59,647 nucleotides of DNA from the NCBI GenBank assembly GCA_964461835.1, contig CAYWVO010000022.1, positions 1 to 59,647 of the forward strand, in the 5' to 3' direction. A program made the translations under genes and the position numbers. Within the stretch, counting starts at the first letter, position 1, and each line of letters begins with the position of its first letter. A model generated the notes under the pieces. The model had not been told where the DNA came from and did no database searches. It was given only the letters and a program-made list of their open reading frames with translations. Source of the DNA: CAYWVO01 sp964461835 (GTDB lineage: Bacteria > Zixibacteria > MSB-5A5 > WJJR01 > JAJRUJ01). Below, one piece after another: positions 18,028 through 26,142 of this stretch.

Positions 18028-19128
18028 TTACGACTTGGGAATACGCTCCAGGAGTTCCTCGTTGGTCGGAAACCGTTTGATCAACTTCAGCAGTTTTTCC
18101 AGAGCCTGACGTGGTTTGTGTCCGGCGAGCACGCGGCGCAGTTTATGCAGCTTTTCGCTGCGTTGTGCACCCAGCAGCAACTCTTCCCGGCGGGTGCCGC
18201 TTTTGACCACATTAATTGCGGGATACAGCCGCATCTCGGCCAGCCGGCGGTCTAAGATGATCTCGCTGTTGCCGGTACCTTTGAATTCCTCGAAGATCAC
18301 TTCATCCATGCGCGATCCGGTATTCACCAAAGCCGTGGCAATAATGGTCACCGAGCCGCCGTTTTCGATATTACGGGCTAGGCCAAAGAACCGGCGGGGG
18401 ATTTCCATCGCCCCGGCCTCCATCCCACCGGACATTGTGCGCCGCGTACCGGACCCCCGCAAATTGAACGCCCGTCCCATGCGGGTCAGGCTGTCCACCA
18501 ACACCACAACGTCCCGGCCGCATTCCAGCTCCGTCCGGATATGCGCCAGCAGCAATTCGGTAAGTTCGACCTGCTCCTCGGAGGATTGATCGGAGGTGCT
18601 GGCCAGCACTTCCGCTTTGACCGAGCGCCGAAAATCGGTCACTTCCTCCGGCCGCTCATCGATGAGAAAAATGATCACCCGCGTATCCGGATAACTGGCT
18701 TCCAGCGCCAAGCAGATTTTTTTCAACAACATCGTTTTCCCGGCACGGGGCGGGGAGACAATTAATCCCCGGGTTCCTTTGCCAATCGGCGCGATCAAAT
18801 CGATAATCCGCATATCCGGATCGCCCGCTTTGCCCAATCCAAACGGTTCCTCCGGGCTGACCGCCACCAGGTTGGCATAGGGTGTCCGGGCCTGGAAATC
18901 CCGCGGGTACAGTCCAGACAAGGTGTTGACTGTCGCCAGTTCTTTTCGGTTGCCGTTCTCCCCCAGCTCGCCATGAACCGTGACTCCATCAACCATCATA
19001 AATTCTTGGACCATTGTGTCGGGAACGAGAACATCATCGCCGTTGGCCAGCAGCGAGTGAGCCGGTTGGCGCAGCACATGGTGACCCCGTTTATTTGTTT
19101 TCAATACACCAGTGGTTTCGATACTCAT
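18028..19128 (-). CDS. rho: Transcription termination factor Rho, short form
   Basis: RNA-dependent ATPase that terminates transcription. The protein has the OB-type RNA-binding fold (about residues 1-70), Walker A PPRAGKTML with K131, the LIDERPEEVTDF segment, VVLVDSLTRMGRAFN, RRFFGLARNIENGGS and NTGSRMDEVIFEEFKGTGN. At 366 residues it lacks the N-terminal helical Rho_N domain found in the 419-residue E. coli protein. ATG 19128 follows GAGAAG and no further upstream extension looks plausible. It may be the only Rho or one of several paralogues. Confidence 0.93.
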   Translation of the reverse strand: MSIETTGVLKTNKRGHHVLRQPAHSLLANGDDVLVPDTMVQEFMMVDGVTVHGELGENGNRKELATVNTLSGLYPRDFQARTPYANLVAVSPEEPFGLGKAGDPDMRIIDLIAPIGKGTRGLIVSPPRAGKTMLLKKICLALEASYPDTRVIIFLIDERPEEVTDFRRSVKAEVLASTSDQSSEEQVELTELLLAHIRTELECGRDVVVLVDSLTRMGRAFNLRGSGTRRTMSGGMEAGAMEIPRRFFGLARNIENGGSVTIIATALVNTGSRMDEVIFEEFKGTGNSEIILDRRLAEMRLYPAINVVKSGTRREELLLGAQRSEKLHKLRRVLAGHKPRQALEKLLKLIKRFPTNEELLERIPKS

Positions 19129-19227
19129 CAATCTTCTCTCGGATAAAGGTGGTACGTACGCCTGCGGCGAACTTCGCTTACATCTACGCAGGCAATCCGC
19201 AAAACGTCGGAAAAAAAATTGCCCGCC

Positions 19228-20406
19228 CTATAAGAAAATAAACATCATTGTCAGCACACAGGCAAGGACAATTGCCGTCGGCCACCCTAATAATGCAATC
19301 ATCCGCCCCAAAGGAATGCGGAAGTATTGACAGGTCACCACCAGACACGGATGGACCGGCGAGATGATATACCCAAAATAGACCGCAGTAAAGATCAACG
19401 CGAAGAGAGGCAGGGTAATACCTTGCGCAGTCCCTAGATAAACCGGAAACACCACCGACGCCGGGAGCTGTACCCGGCCGGTCATCAAGCCCAGGGCAAA
19501 TCCCGCAAGAACAGCCAAGAACAAGGGCGGCAGCGGCAGGCCGCTTATCGCCTTCTGCACGCCGGTCGCCTGGAAAACATGCAAATAGAGGAACATGCCA
19601 AAAATAATGAATCCGAAATTCCATGGTTTCATGCGTAGCACAATTTTGCCTAACGATAGCCGTTCCTTACTGGCCAACATCGACAGACCGACCGCCACTG
19701 TCACCGCAATCAAGGTGGCGAGCGCTCCCAGACCAAAAATGCGCTTCAGGAAAAAGTCCAGCACCGGGGCGGAGACGATAATACCTAACGGGATACCCAA
19801 TCCCGCCGGCGAGAACCGCTGGGCACTGTTGCGCACCTTCGGCACATGACGCAGGAAAAATACATATCCCAACCCGGCAGCCAGCAATGCGCCGGGGATA
19901 AGCACCGAAATTGCCCGGTACACGTCCAGTTCACAGATTTTTGCGGAAACAATCAGTGCGGGATTAAGAGGATACACAAGAATGAACAGATGCCGGAACC
20001 AGTTGTTGATGGCGGCCTTGAGGCCGGCATCCACCCCCACGCCTCCCCGCTCCAGAATCGGAGCTGAGAGCAGCGCGCCGCCGGGCATCGGTAGTAATCC
20101 CATCAAGGCTGCGGAAAAAGGGAGCAGATACCGCTGGGTCAGCCCGACGTGGTTGATCAACTGATCGATTTGCCCACTCTGTCCCATCGTGCCGCCCAAA
20201 ATCGGAATAATCGACATCGCCAGACCCAGCAAGAGCACCGTTGGATCCGTAGCCGTAAACACGATTCGATCAACGACTACCGCCGGTGGCAGCGCAAAAA
20301 CACCCAGCAAGAGCGCCCCACCGATGAGGCCAACTGCTAAGTTCCACCGCGAAACGGTGATAATCGCCACGAGCGAGAGAGCAAATCCTAGACCTTCCAG
20401 CGCCAT
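19228..20406 (-). CDS. DUF401-family integral membrane protein
   Basis: A 392-residue protein with about ten hydrophobic segments spread along its length. The pattern LGLAMSIIPILGGTMGQSG, LMGLLPMPGGALLSAPIL, INNWFRHLFILVYPLNPAL and a C-terminal SPVHPCLVVTCQYF matches the DUF401 group, which resembles ion and organic-anion transporters in fold. Substrate is unknown. It is the nearest gene upstream of rho on the same strand, 99 bases away, but a functional link is not evident. Confidence 0.8.
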   Translation of the reverse strand: MALEGLGFALSLVAIITVSRWNLAVGLIGGALLLGVFALPPAVVVDRIVFTATDPTVLLLGLAMSIIPILGGTMGQSGQIDQLINHVGLTQRYLLPFSAALMGLLPMPGGALLSAPILERGGVGVDAGLKAAINNWFRHLFILVYPLNPALIVSAKICELDVYRAISVLIPGALLAAGLGYVFFLRHVPKVRNSAQRFSPAGLGIPLGIIVSAPVLDFFLKRIFGLGALATLIAVTVAVGLSMLASKERLSLGKIVLRMKPWNFGFIIFGMFLYLHVFQATGVQKAISGLPLPPLFLAVLAGFALGLMTGRVQLPASVVFPVYLGTAQGITLPLFALIFTAVYFGYIISPVHPCLVVTCQYFRIPLGRMIALLGWPTAIVLACVLTMMFIFL

Positions 20407-20521
20407 ACCGGAATGGTAGCGACGGCGGGAATGGCAGCCAACTGAGAGTAGTCAGCAATTTACCAGGAGACAGTTTTATTGACAGAAGCCTGCACCAGAG
20501 GAAAGCCGGGTAATATATCGC

Positions 20522-20977
20522 TCAATATTCAACGTGGGGCCGACGCGCTGCCAGCCGCGTTGAGATCAGCCCCGACCCGACCGGATTGACCTTAATGCCT
20601 ACCACATCATCGGGCGAGAATAACAGCGCAAAGCTTTCCTCCAAATTTTTCCCGGTGAGCGTGGTCATACCTCGTTCAAACATCGAGGAGATAACATCGC
20701 TGGAAAAGGTATCATCGACCAGGGCCTGCGGATCGTGTACCTGGACCACTTTGCCGGGGAAGGCTCCGGGCAGTGAAACTTCCGTATGCGGAATCTTCAA
20801 AATTTCATCGATGTTGGTCTTGGGTTTCTCCGGTGGTTTTTGGTCCTTTTCGTCTTGACCACATACGGGCGGAGTGCCCAGAAGTAAACCCGCCCCGAGC
20901 AATCCTCCCAGGGCCACAAATTCGCGACGGTTCACGACGCCAAAATCGCGCAGCGAACGATAACCAGACGGTTCCAT
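20522..20977 (-). pseudogene. Truncated Tat-exported DUF362-type protein
   Basis: The 151-residue frame has a clear twin-arginine signal (VNRREFVALGGLLGAGLLLG) and a segment typical of the start of DUF362 iron-sulfur-associated proteins: PGAFPGKVVQVHDP, MFERGMTTLTG and DDVVGIKVNPVGSGLIST. Full-length members run to about 350 residues or more, so only the N-terminal third is present. After LIST the reading turns to unrelated residues (RLAARRPHVEY) and stops. The remaining bases to the DUF401 gene hold no further homology that I can see. The ribosome site (GGAGG, four bases) is intact. A decaying gene is the simplest reading; a short functional protein is possible. Confidence 0.65.
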
Positions 20978-21054
20978 ATCCCCTCCCCTAGGGTATTACC
21001 GTTTCCGAACCATCGGGGGTAAGGTATGGTACCGGCGGTCAATCAGCAAGCACA

Positions 21055-21252
21055 CTAGGCCTTTCTACCGCGGAGAATCCGCGACGGCAAAAACATCAAC
21101 GCGCGCAGAAAGGCAAAGACCGCATCCACCGTGATTCCCACGAGGCGAAACGGCAGCATCAAAATCCACACGATTGGATAGGCAACGATCGCCAACAGCG
21201 CCACCGGCCAGCAGATTAGCGCTAAAAGAATAAAGAGCAGGAACTTCAACAT
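21055..21252 (-). CDS. Small two-segment membrane protein, 65 aa
   Basis: The ATG at 21252 has AGGAG seven bases upstream, which favours it over a longer frame reaching 21318. The peptide is almost wholly hydrophobic (LKFLLFILLALICWPVALLAI, then VWILMLPFRLVGI) and ends in a basic SRILRGRKA. I do not recognise the family. It follows the MITE-like element and lies downstream of the LpoB/COG3014 lipoprotein pair on the same strand. Confidence 0.6.
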   Translation of the reverse strand: MLKFLLFILLALICWPVALLAIVAYPIVWILMLPFRLVGITVDAVFAFLRALMFLPSRILRGRKA

Positions 21253-21288
21253 GTCATATCTCCTAGTTTTGTTTCTCAATCTATACTC

Positions 21289-21423
21289 TTTGTAGCCCAC
21301 CCAGAGCCAGAAATCCATCAGGATTCATGGCGTCGGGTGGGTCGGCAATGGTCCTATTGGCTATTGCCAACCCACCAGCCGCCTCAATCCCTCTCGGGCT
21401 ATCCACTCTTGGTGGGTTACAAA
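21289..21423. repeat. 135-bp MITE-like element with nested inverted repeats
   Basis: Terminal inverted repeats of 13 bp (TTTGTAGCCCACC at 21289-21301 and GGTGGGTTACAAA at 21411-21423) differ at one position. Inside, a 14-bp inverted repeat pairs 21336-21349 with 21363-21376, again with one mismatch, around a 13-base loop. It carries no coding sequence and sits in the gap between two genes. The form suits a non-autonomous REP/MITE-type element; no second copy is evident in this window. Confidence 0.5.
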
Positions 21424-21444
21424 TCCTCCGTATATTACCCTGGC

Positions 21445-22860
21445 TTACTGCGGGAACACCGATTCAACCAGGTTTAATCCTCGCTCTCTGACTCGCACCT
21501 CCGGGAATTGTTGAGAACTCAACAAAAACCCGCCATCGTCATAATATTCTACCGTAAGGTGATACGTCCCCGGTTTGAGATTGAAGTCACCGATAAACAC
21601 CCGGCCCGGCAGCAGTTGCGCACAGCGCAGGTCGGCGTTTTCGGTGAGATCAGTGGCAACATCGATCGCCGCCTTCTTCAACCAGCCCTCCAATCCGCCG
21701 GTATCGACCTTCTTTTTCAATTGGTGGTTAAGTAATCCTTTGGCCACCGCCCGGCCAATGGTGCGCAGATACACTAAAGATTTGCGGGCGGCAAAGGTCT
21801 CTTCCGCCACGGCTGCGACATCCTCCAACAGTTCCAGCTTCCCTATTTCTTTACCATCGGCCAAAACGCGAATTCGGGTAACGGGGGAATATCGCGGCTC
21901 AATCCGGGGAATCGAAAACTTAAAATAGTAATCGGCTTTCACCGGCAGCGGGAGATGCCCGTATTCGTGCTCGTGCCCATCCGTATCAACATAGAGAATC
22001 TGGACTAATTCCAATTGCTTGTCGGTGCGGAGGCGGAGATCGAATGCCTCCTTCCGGGGACCCAGGCCGACCAGGGAGACAACGGTTAAGCGTGAATCAT
22101 CCTCGACTAAGGCAGCATTGGCTACCGACGGCATCTCGAACGGGTACACAAACGGCTGGGTAGTATAGGCTTCTTTGAGGAAGGCATAGTCGATGCGCGC
22201 ATCGTCGATCATATTCTCCGCGGCATACATTTGCATACTGAGGTAGCGGGCGAACGCGCTGTTATAGAACCGCACGCGCTCTGGTTCATAGTCGAGCTGC
22301 ACGTCCAGCGTATCCTCTGCCTGACCTTGGTTGAGTTCGCGTGCGGCGGCGGCGTATTTGTCCTCCAGCAGCTCCAGCCGCTCGTTGACGCGGCGGATTT
22401 CCACAAATGCGTCCTCGAAATCATCGAGCGCGAGATAATTGAGTGCCTTAATCAAGTTGGCATAGATCAATTCATAATCCTCGCCGGGGTATTCCAGGGC
22501 GTTGTCGTTGAGCATCAGCGACACCGCCCCCCGTGAGATACTCTTGGTAAACAGCTCGGCGGAGGCCCCTTCCGCCCGGTGCAAAAGCTGGTTACTGCGC
22601 TCGTAATTGCCGGCGTAGTGATTGGCAAAGCCGGCATCCAGGTAGTAGAGCACGCGGTCTTTTTCGGCGTACTTGTGGTCGTCCCACGCCTCGTCGATCC
22701 TTTCGACCGCGGCAGCGTAGTTTTGCGAGCGAACCTCGGTAACAATCGGCCGATAAAAACCGCGCAGGGTCATCATGGAGGAGCACCCAATAACCACGGC
22801 GCCCGCCATGAGTAGAGCAGCACCCCACTGGCCGCGAGGATATGCGCGTGCCGGTTTCAT
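21445..22860 (-). CDS. COG3014-type lipoprotein, TPR-like
   Basis: A 471-residue protein with a lipoprotein signal (AVVIGC, cysteine 26). The N-terminal half is made of helical TPR-like repeats: AGFANHYAGNYERSNQLLHRAE and ALNYLALDDFEDAFVEIRRVNERL are typical of the COG3014 group. The C-terminal half is beta-rich with VRVRERGLNLVES at the end. Its start directly follows the stop of the LpoB-like gene (TAA then ATG), so they are a coupled pair. In other genomes these two families also occur as neighbours, so a joint envelope role is likely, but the reaction is not known. Confidence 0.75.
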   Translation of the reverse strand: MKPARAYPRGQWGAALLMAGAVVIGCSSMMTLRGFYRPIVTEVRSQNYAAAVERIDEAWDDHKYAEKDRVLYYLDAGFANHYAGNYERSNQLLHRAEGASAELFTKSISRGAVSLMLNDNALEYPGEDYELIYANLIKALNYLALDDFEDAFVEIRRVNERLELLEDKYAAAARELNQGQAEDTLDVQLDYEPERVRFYNSAFARYLSMQMYAAENMIDDARIDYAFLKEAYTTQPFVYPFEMPSVANAALVEDDSRLTVVSLVGLGPRKEAFDLRLRTDKQLELVQILYVDTDGHEHEYGHLPLPVKADYYFKFSIPRIEPRYSPVTRIRVLADGKEIGKLELLEDVAAVAEETFAARKSLVYLRTIGRAVAKGLLNHQLKKKVDTGGLEGWLKKAAIDVATDLTENADLRCAQLLPGRVFIGDFNLKPGTYHLTVEYYDDGGFLLSSQQFPEVRVRERGLNLVESVFPQ

Positions 22861-23457
22861 TTATCGTCGATAGCGCGGCTGGGAAATGAATTTCTTTATT
22901 TCCTTGGTGCCAATCCAGGCCTTTTCATTGGACTCAACATTGATCAGTTCCAGGTCAGTCTGGTAGAAGACAACCTGGTCGCCGCCTTGCCGATCCTCCA
23001 CCGATTTCACTGCCCCCAGCAATACAAAATCGGCGCCGGTTTCCTGCCGCATTTGCTTGATCGTCTCCGGCGATGCGTATTCGCTTTGATCCGCACGTTC
23101 TTCGCGGACATCCTGGCGCTCCTCCATCGTGCCCACGAATTTGACCTGGCCGGAGTTAATCAATTCGCGCTCGAAATCCTTGGTGAAAACTTCCATGTCG
23201 ATATGCTCGGTCGTACGGTTACGAATCCGTCCCACGGTCACTACCGGCTTGCGCCCCTGTTCCGCCGCGAACTCGGTCAGCCACGGACGGGACAGGCAAT
23301 CCGAGATCATCTCCTCCGCCACCAGCCGGGCATCGGTATCATTCCAGCGACCGGACAAATCGGTCTGTGTCTCCGGTTCAATCCGCTCAATTGAGCGGCC
23401 CCCGCCGGCACAACTCACCAGCAGTGCCGCCATCAGTAGTGCTATGAATTTCCGCAT
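22861..23457 (-). CDS. LpoB-like lipoprotein (penicillin-binding protein activator type)
   Basis: The 198-residue form starting at ATG 23457 with GGAGG five bases upstream begins with a lipobox (LLVSC, cysteine 16); the longer frame to 23511 would put extra residues before the signal. The rest follows the LpoB pattern: WNDTDARLVAEEMISDCL, VTVGRIRNRTTEHIDMEVFTKDFERELINSG, and ETGADFVLLGAV. LpoB in E. coli is an outer-membrane lipoprotein that activates PBP1b. The same role here is inferred from sequence and from the adjacent COG3014 gene; no PBP1b gene lies nearby. Confidence 0.8.
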   Translation of the reverse strand: MRKFIALLMAALLVSCAGGGRSIERIEPETQTDLSGRWNDTDARLVAEEMISDCLSRPWLTEFAAEQGRKPVVTVGRIRNRTTEHIDMEVFTKDFERELINSGQVKFVGTMEERQDVREERADQSEYASPETIKQMRQETGADFVLLGAVKSVEDRQGGDQVVFYQTDLELINVESNEKAWIGTKEIKKFISQPRYRR

Positions 23458-23520
23458 ACGCCCCTCCAGGATAGAATAAACTGACACCTGTCTTTTCCAA
23501 ACCTTCATCATTATTGATCA

Positions 23521-24657
23521 TCAATTATCCAAGTCAACCATTGCGGCCAACCAAGGTCGAATCCAACTCCCATCATTTTGGCGCTCATCCATCAGAATAT
23601 TCATTGTATCAAGATAACTCCATTTGCGATCAACTTCTCTCAACATTTGCACGGGTGCTATTTGGCCGTCTTCAAATCTACGCTCAAAATCTGCAAACCA
23701 GTATAAATATTGACGCCAGCTGAGACCAAGCCAAGGAGCACTCGGTTGGGTTTCCAGCTGATTGAGTATTTGTTGTGAGAACGGATTGGTCAAGCTTACC
23801 TCCGACAACAAATTCCGGGAGTTTAATCTCAAAATATCAGGCTCCCTGATGAATGCCATGAGTGATTCTTCGAACCAATATGGTAACTGCCCCCAACCTT
23901 CATCCGGCTCACCGAAGCGCGATCGCGTAAATCGTCGAATATTGAAGAATTTACCGCTACCACAGCTATTCGCACCAGCGGTTTTCCATAGTATTACATC
24001 TGATGAACAGAATCCCATAAGAACTTCCATGCCAGCGTCCCGCAACATTCGAATACATCTCATTGTACCGAAAATCTCACTGGCGTCGGACATCTCCCGT
24101 CGCGGACTTACATCTGAACTTAGAACCATGTAAATTCGGTCCAATTTAGAAGCTGTTATCAATGAAGCTACAATTTCGGCTTTATCTGATTCAGCCATAT
24201 CAGCCATATCTACGATGACAGTCTGTAGTACCGAAATCTCATTTGGAAGTGAACTACTAAGCATTTCGCCAATATTTAGGCACAATTTATAGTATCTTTC
24301 ATTGAATTGACGGGGGAGGATTGCTGGCGAGCAAACCGCTTCAAGATTAAGTCTTTGAATTGCTTCAATCAAGTTTGAGATCACTTGCCCCCACCATTCC
24401 AACGATGTATGATCGGCTGTGTCGACATCCTCGGGGAAGTAGGACCAATTTGATAATTGACCCCTTTCCGAGTTTGGAAGATAAAGCTGCGGATCGAGAA
24501 TTATCTCAAAACCCGGTGAATTGTGGTCATCAATTAACCTGTTTACGTGGTGCTCATCGTCATTGACGGGGCTCAATATAGCACCACCAAACGCAGAGAG
24601 GTTCGGTTCATTCAGTAAATTCCTTGAATCGTGACCCATTTGAAGATATGCGCTCAT
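23521..24657 (-). CDS. Unrecognised third protein of the nuclease-kinase island
   Basis: A 378-residue protein; ATG 24657 is chosen because GAGGA lies eight bases upstream, whereas the ATG at 24675 has none. I do not recognise the family with certainty. The opening AYLQMGHDSRNLL, then FGGAILSPVNDDE and FEIILDPQLYLP suggest an alpha/beta, perhaps TIM-barrel-like, fold. No signal peptide or membrane segment is present. The C terminus has W-rich segments (APWLGLSWRQYLYWFADFE). It starts ten bases after the kinase stop, so it belongs to the same operon, and its base composition is clearly more AT-rich than the dcw or glycosyltransferase genes. Confidence 0.8.
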   Translation of the reverse strand: MSAYLQMGHDSRNLLNEPNLSAFGGAILSPVNDDEHHVNRLIDDHNSPGFEIILDPQLYLPNSERGQLSNWSYFPEDVDTADHTSLEWWGQVISNLIEAIQRLNLEAVCSPAILPRQFNERYYKLCLNIGEMLSSSLPNEISVLQTVIVDMADMAESDKAEIVASLITASKLDRIYMVLSSDVSPRREMSDASEIFGTMRCIRMLRDAGMEVLMGFCSSDVILWKTAGANSCGSGKFFNIRRFTRSRFGEPDEGWGQLPYWFEESLMAFIREPDILRLNSRNLLSEVSLTNPFSQQILNQLETQPSAPWLGLSWRQYLYWFADFERRFEDGQIAPVQMLREVDRKWSYLDTMNILMDERQNDGSWIRPWLAAMVDLDN

Positions 24658-24667
24658 TATTCTGTCC

Positions 24668-25522
24668 TCACCCATTCCAAGAGCTCGCCAATTCTCTTGG
24701 TGTTCGGTAACGCCGTACAGGCCATTGTTCAGTCATTTTTATTAAACATGACAGTTTTGATTCTGAAATTTTTGCCAACAATTCACTATCACGCTCGCCT
24801 CGTGATGCAACTCGCTCCACGGTGGCCGGAGAAAAAAGATCTTCGCCAGGATGCCAAAATGGGTGTACATTAAAATGTGCCAGACAGAGCACAACACCCA
24901 AGGAAAATTGATCCGATCTCCAATCGATGAGCGGCTTTTGATTATTAAGCTGTTCCGGGGACGCAAAATACGGAGTACCGGGCCCCTGCACTGCCCAGGT
25001 CTCGGTGATAGATGATTCACTTAAATCACGAACGAGCCCAAAATCAACCAACACTGGCGAGTCTGATTTTTCCCTAAACATGATGTTATCAGGTTTAATG
25101 TCTCGATGCACGAGATCAAGGAAGGCGGTGTGTTCTAAAGCTCCAATTAACTCTTGACCCAATTCAATAGTCTGTGATACGGATAAAGTGCCAAGATCTC
25201 TGAGGATTGATGTAAGCGTACCGCCAGCGAGGAATTCCTCAATTGAATACTGATATTTGACGTTGGCGAATGTCAAATCAAAAATTCCAAAATTCGTTGC
25301 GATATTAGGATGGTCACAGCGCTCCAAGGCCTCTGCTTCCCGTTGTGATCGCCTATTGGCTCCTGCCCTTATGATTATTTTAAGCGCACGTGATTCGCCG
25401 GCTTTTGTTTTAATCCTAAAAACCCATTTAAAGGCGCCTCGTCCTAGCACCTCCATTAGTTCAAATTCATTTTCTTCGCATATTTCGGTTGCGATCTTCC
25501 TAGCTAACTCCTCATCATTCAT
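24668..25522 (-). CDS. Small Ser/Thr protein kinase of the island
   Basis: A 284-residue kinase domain with nothing else attached. All catalytic motifs are in place: glycine loop GRGAFKWV (27-34), lysine K48 in ALKI, HRDIKPDN with D141, DFG at 160-162, and SPEQ replacing APE. There is no membrane segment or sensor domain, which separates it from PknB-type receptor kinases. Its start is two bases after the nuclease-like gene's stop with no good ribosome site, implying translational coupling. It should phosphorylate protein in the cytoplasm; the target is unknown, and the neighbouring gene products are natural candidates. Confidence 0.9.
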   Translation of the reverse strand: MNDEELARKIATEICEENEFELMEVLGRGAFKWVFRIKTKAGESRALKIIIRAGANRRSQREAEALERCDHPNIATNFGIFDLTFANVKYQYSIEEFLAGGTLTSILRDLGTLSVSQTIELGQELIGALEHTAFLDLVHRDIKPDNIMFREKSDSPVLVDFGLVRDLSESSITETWAVQGPGTPYFASPEQLNNQKPLIDWRSDQFSLGVVLCLAHFNVHPFWHPGEDLFSPATVERVASRGERDSELLAKISESKLSCLIKMTEQWPVRRYRTPRELASSWNG

Positions 25523-25524
25523 AA

Positions 25525-25956
25525 TCAGTCTACTTCGTTTTTTGCACTTTCATTTACTTTATCTGTTAGCCATGGCAAAACTGGAATATTGCAGATTGCT
25601 GGTAGTAAAATCTTAATTGATCGACCGTTGAGCGCACATATTCCAACAGTGCGTCTGGCAAAATCATCCCTATATTTGAGTGCTCTCCTCGCCGTCTTTT
25701 CCGGGAGCACCACATAGGTACAGTGAGCGTAGCAGCCATTGCGGAAGGCTTGGTGCATAGCTTCCATCCACCTTGAAACCTTCAGCTCAAAGGCGGAGAC
25801 ATTGCCAGAAATATCAACCGCAATTACATCAGTTTTACCTCTCCGATAATCAAATTCCTGTATGATTCTCACACGCCCCCATGGGCTTTCGTCACTCTCG
25901 AGGAGTGAACAAAAGGTCTTTGTCATCTCTGCTTCCGAAATCTTCACCTCAGCCAT
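25525..25956 (-). CDS. Small PD-(D/E)XK nuclease-like protein
   Basis: A 143-residue protein with the pattern D43...E57-L-K59 in KTDVIAVDISGNVSAFELK, the D-x13-E-x-K signature of PD-(D/E)XK nucleases. Q69 and Y76 in HQAFRNGCY recall the Q-x-Y helix of RecB-type members. E34 (QEFDY) could complete the metal site. No DNA-binding domain or helicase is attached. It is the first gene of the three-gene operon, with TATAAT 19 bases upstream. Cutting of DNA or RNA is inferred, not shown; some proteins of this fold are inactive. Confidence 0.75.
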   Translation of the reverse strand: MAEVKISEAEMTKTFCSLLESDESPWGRVRIIQEFDYRRGKTDVIAVDISGNVSAFELKVSRWMEAMHQAFRNGCYAHCTYVVLPEKTARRALKYRDDFARRTVGICALNGRSIKILLPAICNIPVLPWLTDKVNESAKNEVD

Positions 25957-25974
25957 AAAACCACCCTATGAAGA

Positions 25975-25980
25975 ATTATA
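25975..25980 (-). promoter_or_regulatory. -10 box of the island operon
   Basis: A perfect TATAAT on the minus strand, about 12 bases before the likely transcript start and 19 before the ATG at 25956. The leader is therefore very short. I see no good -35 at the right spacing, which fits either an activated or a weak promoter. Confidence 0.45.
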
Positions 25981-26110
25981 CGGGTTGACGTTGCATGAGA
26001 TCTAAATATTCTATGTCGCCAAAAGGCGAAAATCTATTCACCATTGCAAATGTGGCTGTTCTCCTGAGCAGTGGCAAGAAAAAACGACTGCCTCCATATC
26101 ATTTTCTGTA

Positions 26111-26142
26111 TAAAAAAAGGCGGGAACAGTTGATCCCGCCTT
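26111..26142 (-). terminator. Intrinsic terminator after ftsZ
   Basis: A nine-base stem (26117-26125 with 26134-26142) and an eight-base loop are followed on the minus strand by a run of seven T. It lies about 107 bases past the ftsZ stop and separates the dcw cluster from the nuclease-kinase island. Confidence 0.85.

Noticed and set aside
23400..26100. Integrase, transposase or attachment repeats flanking the island
   Set aside because: I found no recombinase, no tRNA and no convincing direct repeats at the edges, so I do not call it a mobile element.
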